DNA of 7,737 nucleotides. Origin: Legionella genomosp. 1 (GTDB taxonomy: Bacteria; Pseudomonadota; Gammaproteobacteria; Legionellales; Legionellaceae). The DNA is taken from NCBI GenBank assembly GCA_945901965.1, contig CAMDMN010000093.1, forward strand, positions 1-7,737, in the 5' to 3' direction. The position numbers and the translations under genes were made by a program. Shown here piece after piece: positions 1 to 6,587 of this stretch. The notes beneath the pieces are model-generated. The model did not search any database. It was not told where the DNA came from and saw only the letters and a program-made list of their open reading frames with translations. How positions within the stretch are numbered: the first letter of the stretch is position 1; each line of letters opens with the position of its first letter.

Positions 1-1280
1 AATTTATTAATACTTTCTTTCATTTTTTCGCTGATTAGGCCGGCAATACTCATGGTTTGCCCCTCTGCCAACTCTAACGTGCTACTGGCTTCTCGCTTGG
101 TTAGCGATGGTATGGAATATGAGCTCGTACTTGTTCCTGCTTGTGCTACTACGGCGGCATCTTGTGACAATTCACTAACGCTGATATTCATGTTCATATT
201 TATCCGGCCGGAATCCAATACAATGGGGACAAACTTTAAGCCGATGCCATATTGTTTAAATTGAATAGTAATGGCACCATTCCCGCCACTTGCTTGCGGT
301 ACCGGTATTGGGAACTCTCCACCAGAAAGAAAGGTCGCCGCTTGCCCGGACAAAGTCGTTAAGGTGGGTTGCGCCAGAATTTTTGCCATCCCTTGTTCAT
401 TGGCAGCATAAATGGTCAGGTTAAGCAAATATTGACCACTGACCACTGACATAAAAAGGTTGCTGGCACTAAAACTATTCAGAGACCGAACGCCATCAAT
501 CGCTGAAGCCATCCCTCCGCCTATTTTTGCAACTGAAAAACCATTGGATACTTGTAAGGCACTAAAATGGACATTCAGACCTTTTAGCACGGTTCTGTTA
601 ATTTCGGCGACTTTAACATCCAGCATGACCTGCTGGGCGCCGCCTACGCTCATTAAATTTATAATTTGCGGTACACCGCTTGCACTTGGATCGACTCTTG
701 GTTGAGCTGTATTGGTGGCAACATTAATATTACCGCTGCCACCAGAACCACCAGTATTGCCTCCACCAAGAGTAGTTGTAGAACCTAAAAAGCTGCCTGC
801 TAATTGTATTGCGTTTTGCATATTAGCCAAGGTAGTGATTTCACCACTGAGTACGATATTTTTTTGTGAGGACCTAACGCCAATACTTTCATTGGGTAAT
901 AACTCATGTAACTTGGCTTTTAAAGTAGTCAAATCATGTGTTACTTCTATATCCAAAACTTGAATAATTTTGCCTTTGGCGCCCCATAAATACAGGTTGG
1001 TTGTACCTAAGGATTTACCTCTTATCATTACTTGATTAGGCGGCATAAAAGTACTCTCTGCGGCCTCCATATCTATTGGAAAATCGGCAATGGAAGGATT
1101 GCCTTGAGAGATCTCTTCTATATTGCTGTGTAACGTTATCAACTTTGATTTGTTTAATGCAACCTGTATCTTAGTTGTTTTTATGTCTGAGCTACTCAGT
1201 GCAGCAATAGCATGGTCTACCCCGCAGAGTATGAATACTAGAAAAACGCAGGCTACTTTTTTATTAATTCCTTTATTCAT
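1..1280 (-). CDS. cpaC: Flp/Tad pilus outer-membrane secretin CpaC/RcpA (C-terminus cut by window edge)
   Basis: Outer-membrane secretin that forms the pore through which the Flp pilus leaves the cell. The frame is open from ATG at 1280 to the left edge, giving 426 complete codons with no stop, so the C-terminal end is missing. A signal peptide is visible: basic N-terminus (KK at 7-8), hydrophobic residues 9-20, and a likely cut after AIA at 24-26. Residues about 36-114 match the pilus/secretin N-terminal domain, including PNQVMIRGKSLGTTNLYLWG at 81-100. Residues about 117-165 look like a BON domain. A Gly/Ser/Thr/Asn-rich linker follows at 165-203. The secretin domain runs from MLDVKVAEINR (219-229) onward and holds the typical Gly-Glu-Phe-Pro-Ile-Pro stretch at 321-326. 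A GGATGAG-like ribosome site lies 6-12 bases before the ATG. It is the last tad gene seen in the transcript, 81 bp after cpaB. The assignment is firm; the exact C-terminus is not visible. Confidence 0.93.
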   Translation of the reverse strand, partial: MNKGINKKVACVFLVFILCGVDHAIAALSSSDIKTTKIQVALNKSKLITLHSNIEEISQGNPSIADFPIDMEAAESTFMPPNQVMIRGKSLGTTNLYLWGAKGKIIQVLDIEVTHDLTTLKAKLHELLPNESIGVRSSQKNIVLSGEITTLANMQNAIQLAGSFLGSTTTLGGGNTGGSGGSGNINVATNTAQPRVDPSASGVPQIINLMSVGGAQQVMLDVKVAEINRTVLKGLNVHFSALQVSNGFSVAKIGGGMASAIDGVRSLNSFSASNLFMSVVSGQYLLNLTIYAANEQGMAKILAQPTLTTLSGQAATFLSGGEFPIPVPQASGGNGAITIQFKQYGIGLKFVPIVLDSGRINMNMNISVSELSQDAAVVAQAGTSTSSYSIPSLTKREASSTLELAEGQTMSIAGLISEKMKESINK

Positions 1281-1331
1281 GGTCAACTCATCCGGTGATA
1301 AGAATTATTAAATGATGATTGCAGAAAATTG

Positions 1332-1347
1332 ATAATCTGCAGATTAT
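1332..1347. repeat. Perfect 16-bp palindrome between cpaB and cpaC
   Basis: The sequence ATAATCTGCAGATTAT is its own reverse complement. It lies in the 81-bp gap between cpaB and the secretin gene, 14 bases past the cpaB stop codon. As RNA it could form a 6-bp AT-rich stem with a TGCA loop, followed in the transcript by ATCAATTTT; this is weak for an intrinsic terminator. It could equally be a binding site for a dimeric regulator. The palindrome is directly seen; its function is unknown. Confidence 0.5.
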
Positions 1348-1361
1348 TGCGGTATAGCGTT

Positions 1362-2096
1362 TTACCAGGGGATTATCGTTAAGCCTCGTTTTTTACCCTG
1401 TATTTTCTCAACCGCTGGTAACTCTGCAATACTGATCTGAGCTTCTACCAACTCTAGATCATCGGGATTTCTTAAGGTCAACTGTATGGTGCCTTCCTGC
1501 ATCGCTTGAACAATAATCTCAGCCTGCTCGGGTTTTAATTCCAAAGTGACTGCTCTAACAATGGCGGGTTTATCTTTTTCTTGCGAGACTTCTTGGTCGA
1601 CTGCCAACACTTTAATATTTTGCAATAATGTTTTGGTTATGGCTTGATTGGTAGAGGGCTCTTTTTTTGTCGATAAAATGTCGACCTTGTTGCCGGGTAA
1701 AATAAAACCTGCCACTCCCACCACATCATCTACGCGGACTGAAATGGCGCGATAGTCCTTGGAGATTAATCCGGAAAGGGTACTGCCACCGTCATGTTCG
1801 GACATTCTTTTTTCAGTGATCGGTTCATCGGGGTAAAAGTTGTTTTTGGTTACTTTACCCACTACTTGTTCTTTTGAAGAAAAAGACCCTTGAGGTACTG
1901 AATTACTAGGCCAAGCAAGCACTTTAATCTGGGCATCTTCCAATTTAACACCGTAAGGTATTTCAACCGCCGCAACTACCACAGACGCAGTTTTATCAGG
2001 TATCGCTCTGGCCTGTATCCAAAAATTTGCAACCCATGCTGCCAGCACTGCCAATAACAAAGCAATACTGAACATAATTATAAAACGCCTGTTCAT
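1362..2096 (-). CDS. cpaB: Flp pilus assembly protein CpaB/RcpC
   Basis: Periplasmic, membrane-anchored component of the Tad pilus that associates with the secretin in studied systems. The 244-residue product has one N-terminal membrane segment (about 6-27) that acts as signal or anchor. An SAF-type domain follows at about 38-100 (starts SVVVAAVEIPYGVKL, ends near EKRM). The CpaB/RcpC domain is at about 115-212, with VAGFILPGNKVDIL at 128-141 and the segment TKTLLQNIKVLAVDQ at 154-168, both typical of the family. Length is near the usual 230-300 residues. The ATG is supported by a clear AAGGA ribosome site (2104-2108) seven bases upstream. Its gene begins 16 bp after the AAA+ ATPase gene, so the two are almost certainly co-transcribed. 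The secretin gene follows after 81 bp. No damage was seen. Confidence 0.93.
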   Translation of the reverse strand: MNRRFIIMFSIALLLAVLAAWVANFWIQARAIPDKTASVVVAAVEIPYGVKLEDAQIKVLAWPSNSVPQGSFSSKEQVVGKVTKNNFYPDEPITEKRMSEHDGGSTLSGLISKDYRAISVRVDDVVGVAGFILPGNKVDILSTKKEPSTNQAITKTLLQNIKVLAVDQEVSQEKDKPAIVRAVTLELKPEQAEIIVQAMQEGTIQLTLRNPDDLELVEAQISIAELPAVEKIQGKKRGLTIIPW

Positions 2097-2112
2097 TTAT
2101 TTATCCTTAAAG

Positions 2113-3381
2113 CTATAAATCAATAAAGTAAGTATTCCAAGCAAGCATGATGTTGGCTTTGCTTAAAACCCCTTTATTTTTATTAAATGCTGCCATATCC
2201 AAGCCTATGTCAATCAGATCACGTGGCTGACACGGTAAAAAAGATCGTTTTGTTTGTGCATAAGAGTCAAAGACCCATTCCAGCACCCCTTCTTCAACCG
2301 TTATCTTGCGATCCGTGCAAACATTTTTCCATATTTGCGTAAACTGCACTTTAAGAATAGTAGAAAATTGAATTTTGTAAGCTAAGCGTCTTAAAAAAGC
2401 TTCATCTGCTAATTCGAGAGGATGTAAATTGGTTGAAAAAACTAAGACAGTATCAAACGGAACAGGAAAGTGTTGGCCGGTACCCAAGATAAGATAATCC
2501 AGGTGCGCTTCCATAGGTACAATCCAGCGATTTAACAAGTCGATAGGCGGCATACGTTGACGCCCCAAATCATCAACAATATAAATGCCATTATTGGCTT
2601 TTAACTGAATAGGGGCTTGATTTAAGCGGGTGACCGGATCATAACGCAGCTCCAATCTGTCCATGGTCAACTCGCCGCCACTGATAGCCACTGGTCGCTC
2701 ACATAAAATTAAGCGTTGATCGGTGCGTGCTTCAAATTGAAAACTGGTTTTTTCGCTGGCCTTATATACAGGGGTATGAATTAAGGGATCAAAGAACTGA
2801 ATGATCTCCCTGCCTACTGCAATGGCATAAGGAAGATGGATAGGTCCGCCCAAACAATGTGCCAGTCGCTTGCAAATAAAGGTTTTGCCGCTACCTGCCG
2901 GACCATACACCATAATGGCGCGACCGGAATGTAAAGCAGGGCCTAATTGATCATATAAGTGTTCTTCAAGAACAATATCAGCAAAAGCGTCTTTTAATTC
3001 AGCTTTGCTTATCGAATTATTAAACACCGATTGGGCTTCAACCAATTGACGGTAATGCTCAATAGTAATCGGCGCACGGCCAATGTAGCCACTGCGTAAA
3101 TAGGCTTTTTGTGCTTCGGCACGGCCACTGTCCGTTAACTGATAACGTACGCCGGTACTGTTTTCTTTTGCTGCTAATACTTCAAGACGGGAGTCATTTC
3201 TTAGAAGATCCAAAATGCCCTGCATTAGATTACCTGTTAAAGCCATTCGATCAGTCAACTGGTGCAAATCAAGGGCACCGCTGTCATAAAAATGTTTTAA
3301 GGTTAAGTCCAGTAATAATTCTAGATCAAGATGGCTTTCTTCTCGTGTACGGGGTTGTTTAATCAGTGCTAAAAGTGGCAT
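2113..3381 (-). CDS. AAA+ (MoxR-like) ATPase with N-terminal winged-helix-like region, Tad-locus associated
   Basis: A 422-residue ATP-binding protein, probably cytoplasmic (no signal peptide or membrane segment). Residues about 15-100 look like a helical, winged-helix-type region ending in YQLTDSGRAEAQ (80-91). The AAA+ core follows: Walker A GPAGSGKT at 160-167, Walker B IYIVDD at 266-271 with Asp-Asp rather than the usual Asp-Glu, a sensor-1-like VFSTNLHP at 314-321, and Arg331-Arg332 in AFLRRLAYKI as candidate finger residues. Residues about 345-420 are a helical lid-like end. Its precise job is unknown; remodelling of pilus parts or control of assembly is inference. I chose the ATG at 3379-3381, whose first 13 bases overlap the end of the prepilin peptidase gene. 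A TTG at 3406-3408 would add nine residues and lengthen the overlap to 40 bp; neither start has a convincing ribosome site, so translational coupling is likely. cpaB follows 16 bp downstream. Confidence 0.85.
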   Translation of the reverse strand: MPLLALIKQPRTREESHLDLELLLDLTLKHFYDSGALDLHQLTDRMALTGNLMQGILDLLRNDSRLEVLAAKENSTGVRYQLTDSGRAEAQKAYLRSGYIGRAPITIEHYRQLVEAQSVFNNSISKAELKDAFADIVLEEHLYDQLGPALHSGRAIMVYGPAGSGKTFICKRLAHCLGGPIHLPYAIAVGREIIQFFDPLIHTPVYKASEKTSFQFEARTDQRLILCERPVAISGGELTMDRLELRYDPVTRLNQAPIQLKANNGIYIVDDLGRQRMPPIDLLNRWIVPMEAHLDYLILGTGQHFPVPFDTVLVFSTNLHPLELADEAFLRRLAYKIQFSTILKVQFTQIWKNVCTDRKITVEEGVLEWVFDSYAQTKRSFLPCQPRDLIDIGLDMAAFNKNKGVLSKANIMLAWNTYFIDL

Positions 3382-3944
3382 AAATGATTTATAAATTCTG
3401 ATTTGCAAAGTGCTGGATAGATAACATAACCGGTAGCCAGCATAATGGCGGGTGCTAGGGGTAATCGTTGTCCTGCAGCCTCTGAACTATGTGGCTTTTG
3501 ATAAGATATAATTCCAGCAAATAATCCATAAAAAAATGCTTTATATCTGACTAACAACTTAGTTAAATCGCCTTTTAGGATTATAAAAAGTAACGATATG
3601 ACAAATATGACCAAATAACTGTATAAAACTACGTCCAAGATTTTGTTAAAACCGACTACACTGCCTATAGCTGCCATCAATTTCACATCACCAGCGCCCA
3701 TGCCGGCAAAACTATAGCTGGGTAACATTATGATCAAGCCCACGCTAAAGCCAATAATACTTTCCCAAAAGCCTATCCCTTCAAATGTTAATGAATTGCA
3801 GCATAAGCCTATAATGAAAATTGTCAGTACAATTGCATTGGGGATTTTTTTTGTTGACGTGTCAATAACGGCTGACATTAGTAATAGTAATAGCAAAGAA
3901 AAATAGGCTATAACCATAAAGCTACTTTGGGAAGGTTCATCCAT
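3369..3944 (-). CDS. tadV: Prepilin peptidase, TadV/CpaA type (A24 aspartic protease)
   Basis: Inner-membrane aspartic protease that cuts the leader from Flp prepilin on the cytoplasmic side of the membrane. The 191-residue product is strongly hydrophobic with about five or six membrane segments. Both catalytic aspartates are visible: Asp28 in SAVIDTSTKKIPN (24-36) and Asp86 in GMGAGDVKLMAAIG (81-94), which carries the GxGD signature. A conserved RLPLAPAIMLATGY stretch sits near residues 160-173. The protein lacks the N-terminal zinc-binding and methyltransferase region of PilD, as is normal for the short TadV/CpaA class. The ATG at 3942-3944 has no good ribosome site; Met10 is an alternative start that would still keep both aspartates. 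The gene ends inside the start of the AAA+ ATPase gene, so the two are likely translated together. The nearest upstream gene is flp, 199 bp away. Confidence 0.93.
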   Translation of the reverse strand: MDEPSQSSFMVIAYFSLLLLLLMSAVIDTSTKKIPNAIVLTIFIIGLCCNSLTFEGIGFWESIIGFSVGLIIMLPSYSFAGMGAGDVKLMAAIGSVVGFNKILDVVLYSYLVIFVISLLFIILKGDLTKLLVRYKAFFYGLFAGIISYQKPHSSEAAGQRLPLAPAIMLATGYVIYPALCKSEFINHLCHF

Positions 3945-4085
3945 TTGGACACTTTTAAGAAAGAACGAAATTTACTGAGCTATAGAAGATCAGAGAAGTA
4001 TTTTCATTGTGACTATTGTTTTAAACTAAATAGGAATTATCCATTTGAGTGTTAAAACGCCGTCCTTGGCTAGATAATTAATACT

Positions 4086-4113
4086 TTATTTCTTCGACCT
4101 ACAGGAGAAATAA
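4086..4113. repeat. AT-rich inverted repeat downstream of flp
   Basis: TTATTTCT (4086-4093) and AGAAATAA (4106-4113) are perfect reverse complements with a 12-base loop. The repeat lies about 30 bases past the flp stop codon, in the 199-bp gap before the prepilin peptidase gene. In the flp transcript it is followed by AGTATTAATT, not by a U run, so it does not look like a textbook terminator. It could stabilise the 3' end of an abundant pilin message or reduce read-through. The rest of this gap shows no gene. Confidence 0.35.
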
Positions 4114-4143
4114 GGGTATTTTTTTGATCATATGTCTATTATA

Positions 4144-4329
4144 TTAGCCTGCTATTGCATTTGTTATTTTGACGCCAAGAGTATTAATCGCTGTAGCTAT
4201 TGTTCCGGTAGGTGAATAAACAGCTGCACCTATAAGCACTAATAGACCAACGATAACAGCCCACTCTGCGGTTTCAGCACCTTGTTCATCCGCTAAAAAT
4301 ACTTTTATTTTATTTATACTATTTTTCAT
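4144..4329 (-). CDS. flp: Flp family type IVb prepilin (major pilin subunit)
   Basis: Structural subunit of the Flp/Tad pilus. The 61-residue prepilin has a 17-residue charged leader ending DEQG, a predicted cut after Gly17, and a mature pilin of 44 residues starting AETAEWAVIVGLLVLIG. Ala18 is +1 and Glu22 is the conserved +5 glutamate. Position +6 is Trp23, where the Flp motif normally has Tyr. The hydrophobic helix spans about 24-38, and the tail (39-61) is short and Gly/Thr/Asn-rich, as in other Flp pilins. The start ATG follows a GAGAG ribosome site at 4334-4338. The gene stands alone between two non-coding gaps (264 bp upstream, 199 bp downstream), which would suit its own promoter and high expression. 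A decayed second copy lies just upstream (4493-4590). The cognate peptidase is the next gene. Confidence 0.95.
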   Translation of the reverse strand: MKNSINKIKVFLADEQGAETAEWAVIVGLLVLIGAAVYSPTGTIATAINTLGVKITNAIAG

Positions 4330-4349
4330 AATTCTCTCGAGTTTAATTT

Positions 4350-4378
4350 ATATTAAAAAAAGCTAACACTTGAAGCAA
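4350..4378 (-). promoter_or_regulatory. Possible sigma-70-like promoter for flp
   Basis: Read on the minus strand, TTGCTT (4373-4378) and TAATAT (4350-4355) are separated by 17 bases. They match the -35 consensus at 3 of 6 and the -10 consensus at 4 of 6 positions. The predicted start would lie about 14 bases before the flp ATG, leaving room for the GAGAG ribosome site. In such AT-rich DNA a match this loose can occur by chance, so this is tentative. No sigma-54 type GG-N10-GC element was found in the gap. Confidence 0.25.
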
Positions 4379-4492
4379 ACGTGAATGTTTGTTCGTTGTG
4401 TCTTACCAACTATAGACTACTTAATCGTTAAATATAGGAGACGAAAAAATAGCTAATTTACGTTTTGTAAATATGTTTTATCCCTTTGTAAT

Positions 4493-4590
4493 TCTGCTAT
4501 AAGCATTTGTAATTACTTGATAAAAAACACTAATATTGTACCTACCGAACCGGTAGGCAAGTAAAAACTGTACCTATAAGTATTACAGCC
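4493..4590 (-). pseudogene. Decayed, 5'-truncated second copy of flp
   Basis: This stretch aligns collinearly with the last two thirds of the intact flp gene, in the same orientation. Three exact matches anchor it: GCATTTGT (4157-4164 with 4503-4510), CCGGTAGG (4205-4212 with 4550-4557) and ACCTATAAG (4228-4236 with 4572-4580). Their offsets are 346, 345 and 344 bases, so the copies differ by single-base indels. My hand alignment over about 96 positions gives roughly 65% identity, and many of the differences are transitions. The part matching the leader and the Gly-Ala/Glu-Trp region is absent, because the tadD stop codon falls at 4594-4596. Indels and an in-frame stop leave no readable pilin. 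The likeliest reading is a tandem pilin duplication of which one copy died. The similarity fades towards 4590. Confidence 0.6.
4541..4557. repeat. Hairpin (7-bp GC-rich stem) downstream of tadD
   Basis: CCTACCG (4541-4547) and CGGTAGG (4551-4557) are perfect reverse complements around a 3-base loop. Flanking TTG (4536-4538) and CAA (4558-4560) could extend the stem past a 2-base bulge. It begins 36 bases after the tadD stop codon. In the tadD transcript a six-T run follows about 11 bases later, too far for a standard intrinsic terminator, although partial termination or 3'-end protection is possible. It sits inside the flp remnant; the intact flp gene has only the CCGGTAGG arm. Confidence 0.45.
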
Positions 4591-4593
4591 TAT

Positions 4594-5532
4594 TTATAAA
4601 GATGACTTATCCGGATTATTATTTTCAAGTATTTCAAGGCGCATTAAATTATCATTGGCTTTCTTATAAAACTCAGGTGCCGTTTTTATGGCCTCTTGCA
4701 AATAATGATTCGCCTCTGGATAATCCCCATTCATCATGGCAATGTAGCCGATATTATTATTGGCTTCAGCTACTGAAGAGATACTGGCAAACGCACTATA
4801 GGCTTGTTCATAATTGCTGGAGCGCCCCTTTAGCAAGGCATAGTTATACAGTGCTTTTTTAAACCCTGGATTAATTTGCAGGGCTTTATTATAAAAAGAG
4901 GCGGCCTCAGTGAGCTTATTGGCTGAATACAACGCAAAGCCAATATTATTAAGCAATTCCGGTGAATTGGGTAATAGCCTGTCTGCCTGTTTGAAAAACC
5001 CTTCCGCTTTTTGAGGATCACCTTCTAAATTGGCTATAATCCCCAAGCCATTATAAGCTCGCCAACCTGGCTGCTTGGCTGCGACCAACAGGAGTTTTTT
5101 TTCTGCCTCAGGATATTTTCCCTGCTTAAGCTGCAATAAACCATATTGCTCGATTATATTTATATCATTGGGCTGCTGCTTTAATATCAGGTTTAAACTG
5201 ACTTCCACCAAATCATACTTTTTAAGTTCACTGTATAAATCTGCCATATTTTGCAATATCTGGACATTAGTAGGTTCCAGATCAAAGGCTTTTATATAAT
5301 AAAGTTGCGCCAAATCTGACTTGCCGTCCAACACCGCTTTTTGAGCTTTTAAAACGGCATCCTCTGCTGAACTCACCTTAAGTCCCGTGCTTTGCAAAAG
5401 CTCTTCAGTTTCCTGTCGGTTGCTGTTAAGTTCGGCTTCTTTAAGGTTGGTTGGAGTACACGCTATTAGTAAAAATTGGCTTAAAATAATTACTAACATG
5501 AAGGTTATTAGTTTTTTTGTTTTCATATTCAT
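4594..5532 (-). CDS. tadD: TPR-repeat lipoprotein, TadD type
   Basis: Tetratricopeptide-repeat lipoprotein of the Tad system. TadD-type proteins are linked to stability or assembly of the outer-membrane secretin, analogous to pilotins such as PilF. The 312-residue product starts with a basic stretch and a hydrophobic segment, then a lipobox Leu22-Ile23-Ala24-Cys25. Residue +2 is Thr, not Asp, so outer-membrane sorting is expected. From about residue 57 to 292 there are six or seven TPR units of about 34 residues, for example LAQLYYIKAFDLEPTN (74-89) and EAASFYNKALQINPGFKKAL. The ATG at 5530-5532 has only a weak GGA upstream; Met3 is an alternative. The gene lies 97 bp after tadC, and no second regulatory gene is present. 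Downstream come a hairpin and the flp remnant. It is named by context and architecture; TPR sequences alone are not specific. Confidence 0.85.
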   Translation of the reverse strand: MNMKTKKLITFMLVIILSQFLLIACTPTNLKEAELNSNRQETEELLQSTGLKVSSAEDAVLKAQKAVLDGKSDLAQLYYIKAFDLEPTNVQILQNMADLYSELKKYDLVEVSLNLILKQQPNDINIIEQYGLLQLKQGKYPEAEKKLLLVAAKQPGWRAYNGLGIIANLEGDPQKAEGFFKQADRLLPNSPELLNNIGFALYSANKLTEAASFYNKALQINPGFKKALYNYALLKGRSSNYEQAYSAFASISSVAEANNNIGYIAMMNGDYPEANHYLQEAIKTAPEFYKKANDNLMRLEILENNNPDKSSL

Positions 5533-5629
5533 TCAATTATGTATCCAATGATGATATATACTTTGTTTAGGTAAAAAATTAGTTAAGTGGGTGTTTTGAT
5601 CATCTCTGAAATAAATTTATTCAATTGTT

Positions 5630-6577
5630 TTAGATATTTTTAAAAACAATGGTCATAGGTGCCAATACCACAATTAAAAAGGCTGGTAATAAGCATATCG
5701 ACAAAGGAAATATAAGCTTAAGTCCAATTTTTGCTGCGGCTTCTTCTGCAGCTTGTGTTCTTTTGTCCCTTAATTCTTCCGTAAAGATTCTTAATGTTTC
5801 TGCAACACTGGTTCCAAAACGCATGCTTTGTGAGAGCGTTGATACTAAACCTCTAATATCTTCAATCCCCGTTCTCTCAACTAATCTCTGCAAAGCAGTA
5901 TGGCGTTCAATACCGGCTCGAGTTTCGGCAATAACAATAGCTAGTTCATCAGCCAATTCAGGATGACTTATCATTATTTCCGTAGCTACTTTTTTTATGG
6001 CTGCATCCAAACTTAAGCCAGCTTCAGAACAAATTACTATCATATCAAGTGCATCAGGAAATGATCTTTTAATGACTTTTTGTCGATTAACGATCAATCT
6101 ATCCAATACAAAACTCGGTAACAAAAAACCTAAAATCAAGGTAATTAATATTCCATAAAAAAGATCCTGGCCCTTTAGCCCTGGAACGAATCCAATGACT
6201 ATTAATGCTGAAAATGGCAGTAAAATCATAAGCAGCATTCTTAAGGCATAATAATGCAATAAGCTGTTCCTACCATGAAATCCTGCGTAATGCAGACGAG
6301 TCGTCGTTCTTTGTAATAAGGCCTTACTGGTAGGCACAAAAATACTATTATGCTTACGAATTTTTTCAGAAAAATCTTCTGACTCAAATGAAGATCGTGC
6401 ATCAACACTTAGTTCACGCCTAAGACGTGAGCGAACAGGATCAAAAAAATTATCCAATAGTGACATTAATGCAAAGGCCAACATAAAAATCGCCGTAAAT
6501 ACTATTACGATAATCAGCCATTCTTTACCTTGTTGACCCTGAACCAACCCGGCCAACAATTGCATAAAAAAATCCAC
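5630..6577 (-). CDS. tadC: Tad pilus inner-membrane platform protein TadC
   Basis: One of two GspF-like membrane proteins that form the assembly platform with TadB and receive energy from TadA. The 315-residue product has an N-terminal membrane segment (about 20-40), two central segments (about 110-131 and 138-158), a T2SSF domain at about 170-300, and a final membrane segment (288-310). The domain includes RSFPDALDMIVICSEAGLSL (171-190) and a stretch around 265-290 with EELRDKRTQAAEEAAAKIG, typical of TadC. The start is GTG at 6575-6577. Its ribosome site TGAGG (6586-6590) overlaps the TGA stop of tadB, which explains the 10-bp spacing and implies translational coupling. An ATG four codons further in lies 20 bases from this site and is less likely. 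The order tadA-tadB-tadC is standard. Confidence 0.95.
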   Translation of the reverse strand: MDFFMQLLAGLVQGQQGKEWLIIVIVFTAIFMLAFALMSLLDNFFDPVRSRLRRELSVDARSSFESEDFSEKIRKHNSIFVPTSKALLQRTTTRLHYAGFHGRNSLLHYYALRMLLMILLPFSALIVIGFVPGLKGQDLFYGILITLILGFLLPSFVLDRLIVNRQKVIKRSFPDALDMIVICSEAGLSLDAAIKKVATEIMISHPELADELAIVIAETRAGIERHTALQRLVERTGIEDIRGLVSTLSQSMRFGTSVAETLRIFTEELRDKRTQAAEEAAAKIGLKLIFPLSICLLPAFLIVVLAPMTIVFKNI

Positions 6578-6587
6578 TAGTTATACC

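Noticed and set aside
460..963. Two plus-strand open frames of about 80 codons
   Set aside because: Both are antisense to the secretin gene, which reads unbroken through the region with family motifs.
3382..3408. TTG start extending the AAA+ ATPase by nine residues
   Set aside because: It is a rare start codon with no ribosome site and would overlap the peptidase gene by 40 bp; the ATG at 3381 is simpler, though not proven.
3939..4047. 9-base direct repeat ATCCATTTG exactly 100 bp apart, one copy covering the tadV start
   Set aside because: The flanks do not match beyond the 9 bases, so it is probably chance or too little to interpret.
4376..4391. CAAAC / GTTTG inverted repeat upstream of flp
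   Set aside because: The stem is only 5 bp with a 6-base loop, too weak to call a structure or operator.
4457..4471. TTTAC / GTAAA inverted repeat upstream of flp
   Set aside because: The 5-bp arms are AT-rich and such pairs are expected by chance in this gap.
5610..5621. 12-base palindrome AATAAATTTATT between tadC and tadD
   Set aside because: It is made only of A and T in AT-rich DNA, with no supporting stem or T run, so it is likely chance.
5649..5966. Open frame of 105 codons on the plus strand
   Set aside because: It is antisense to tadC, whose domains are clear, and its translation shows no recognisable features.
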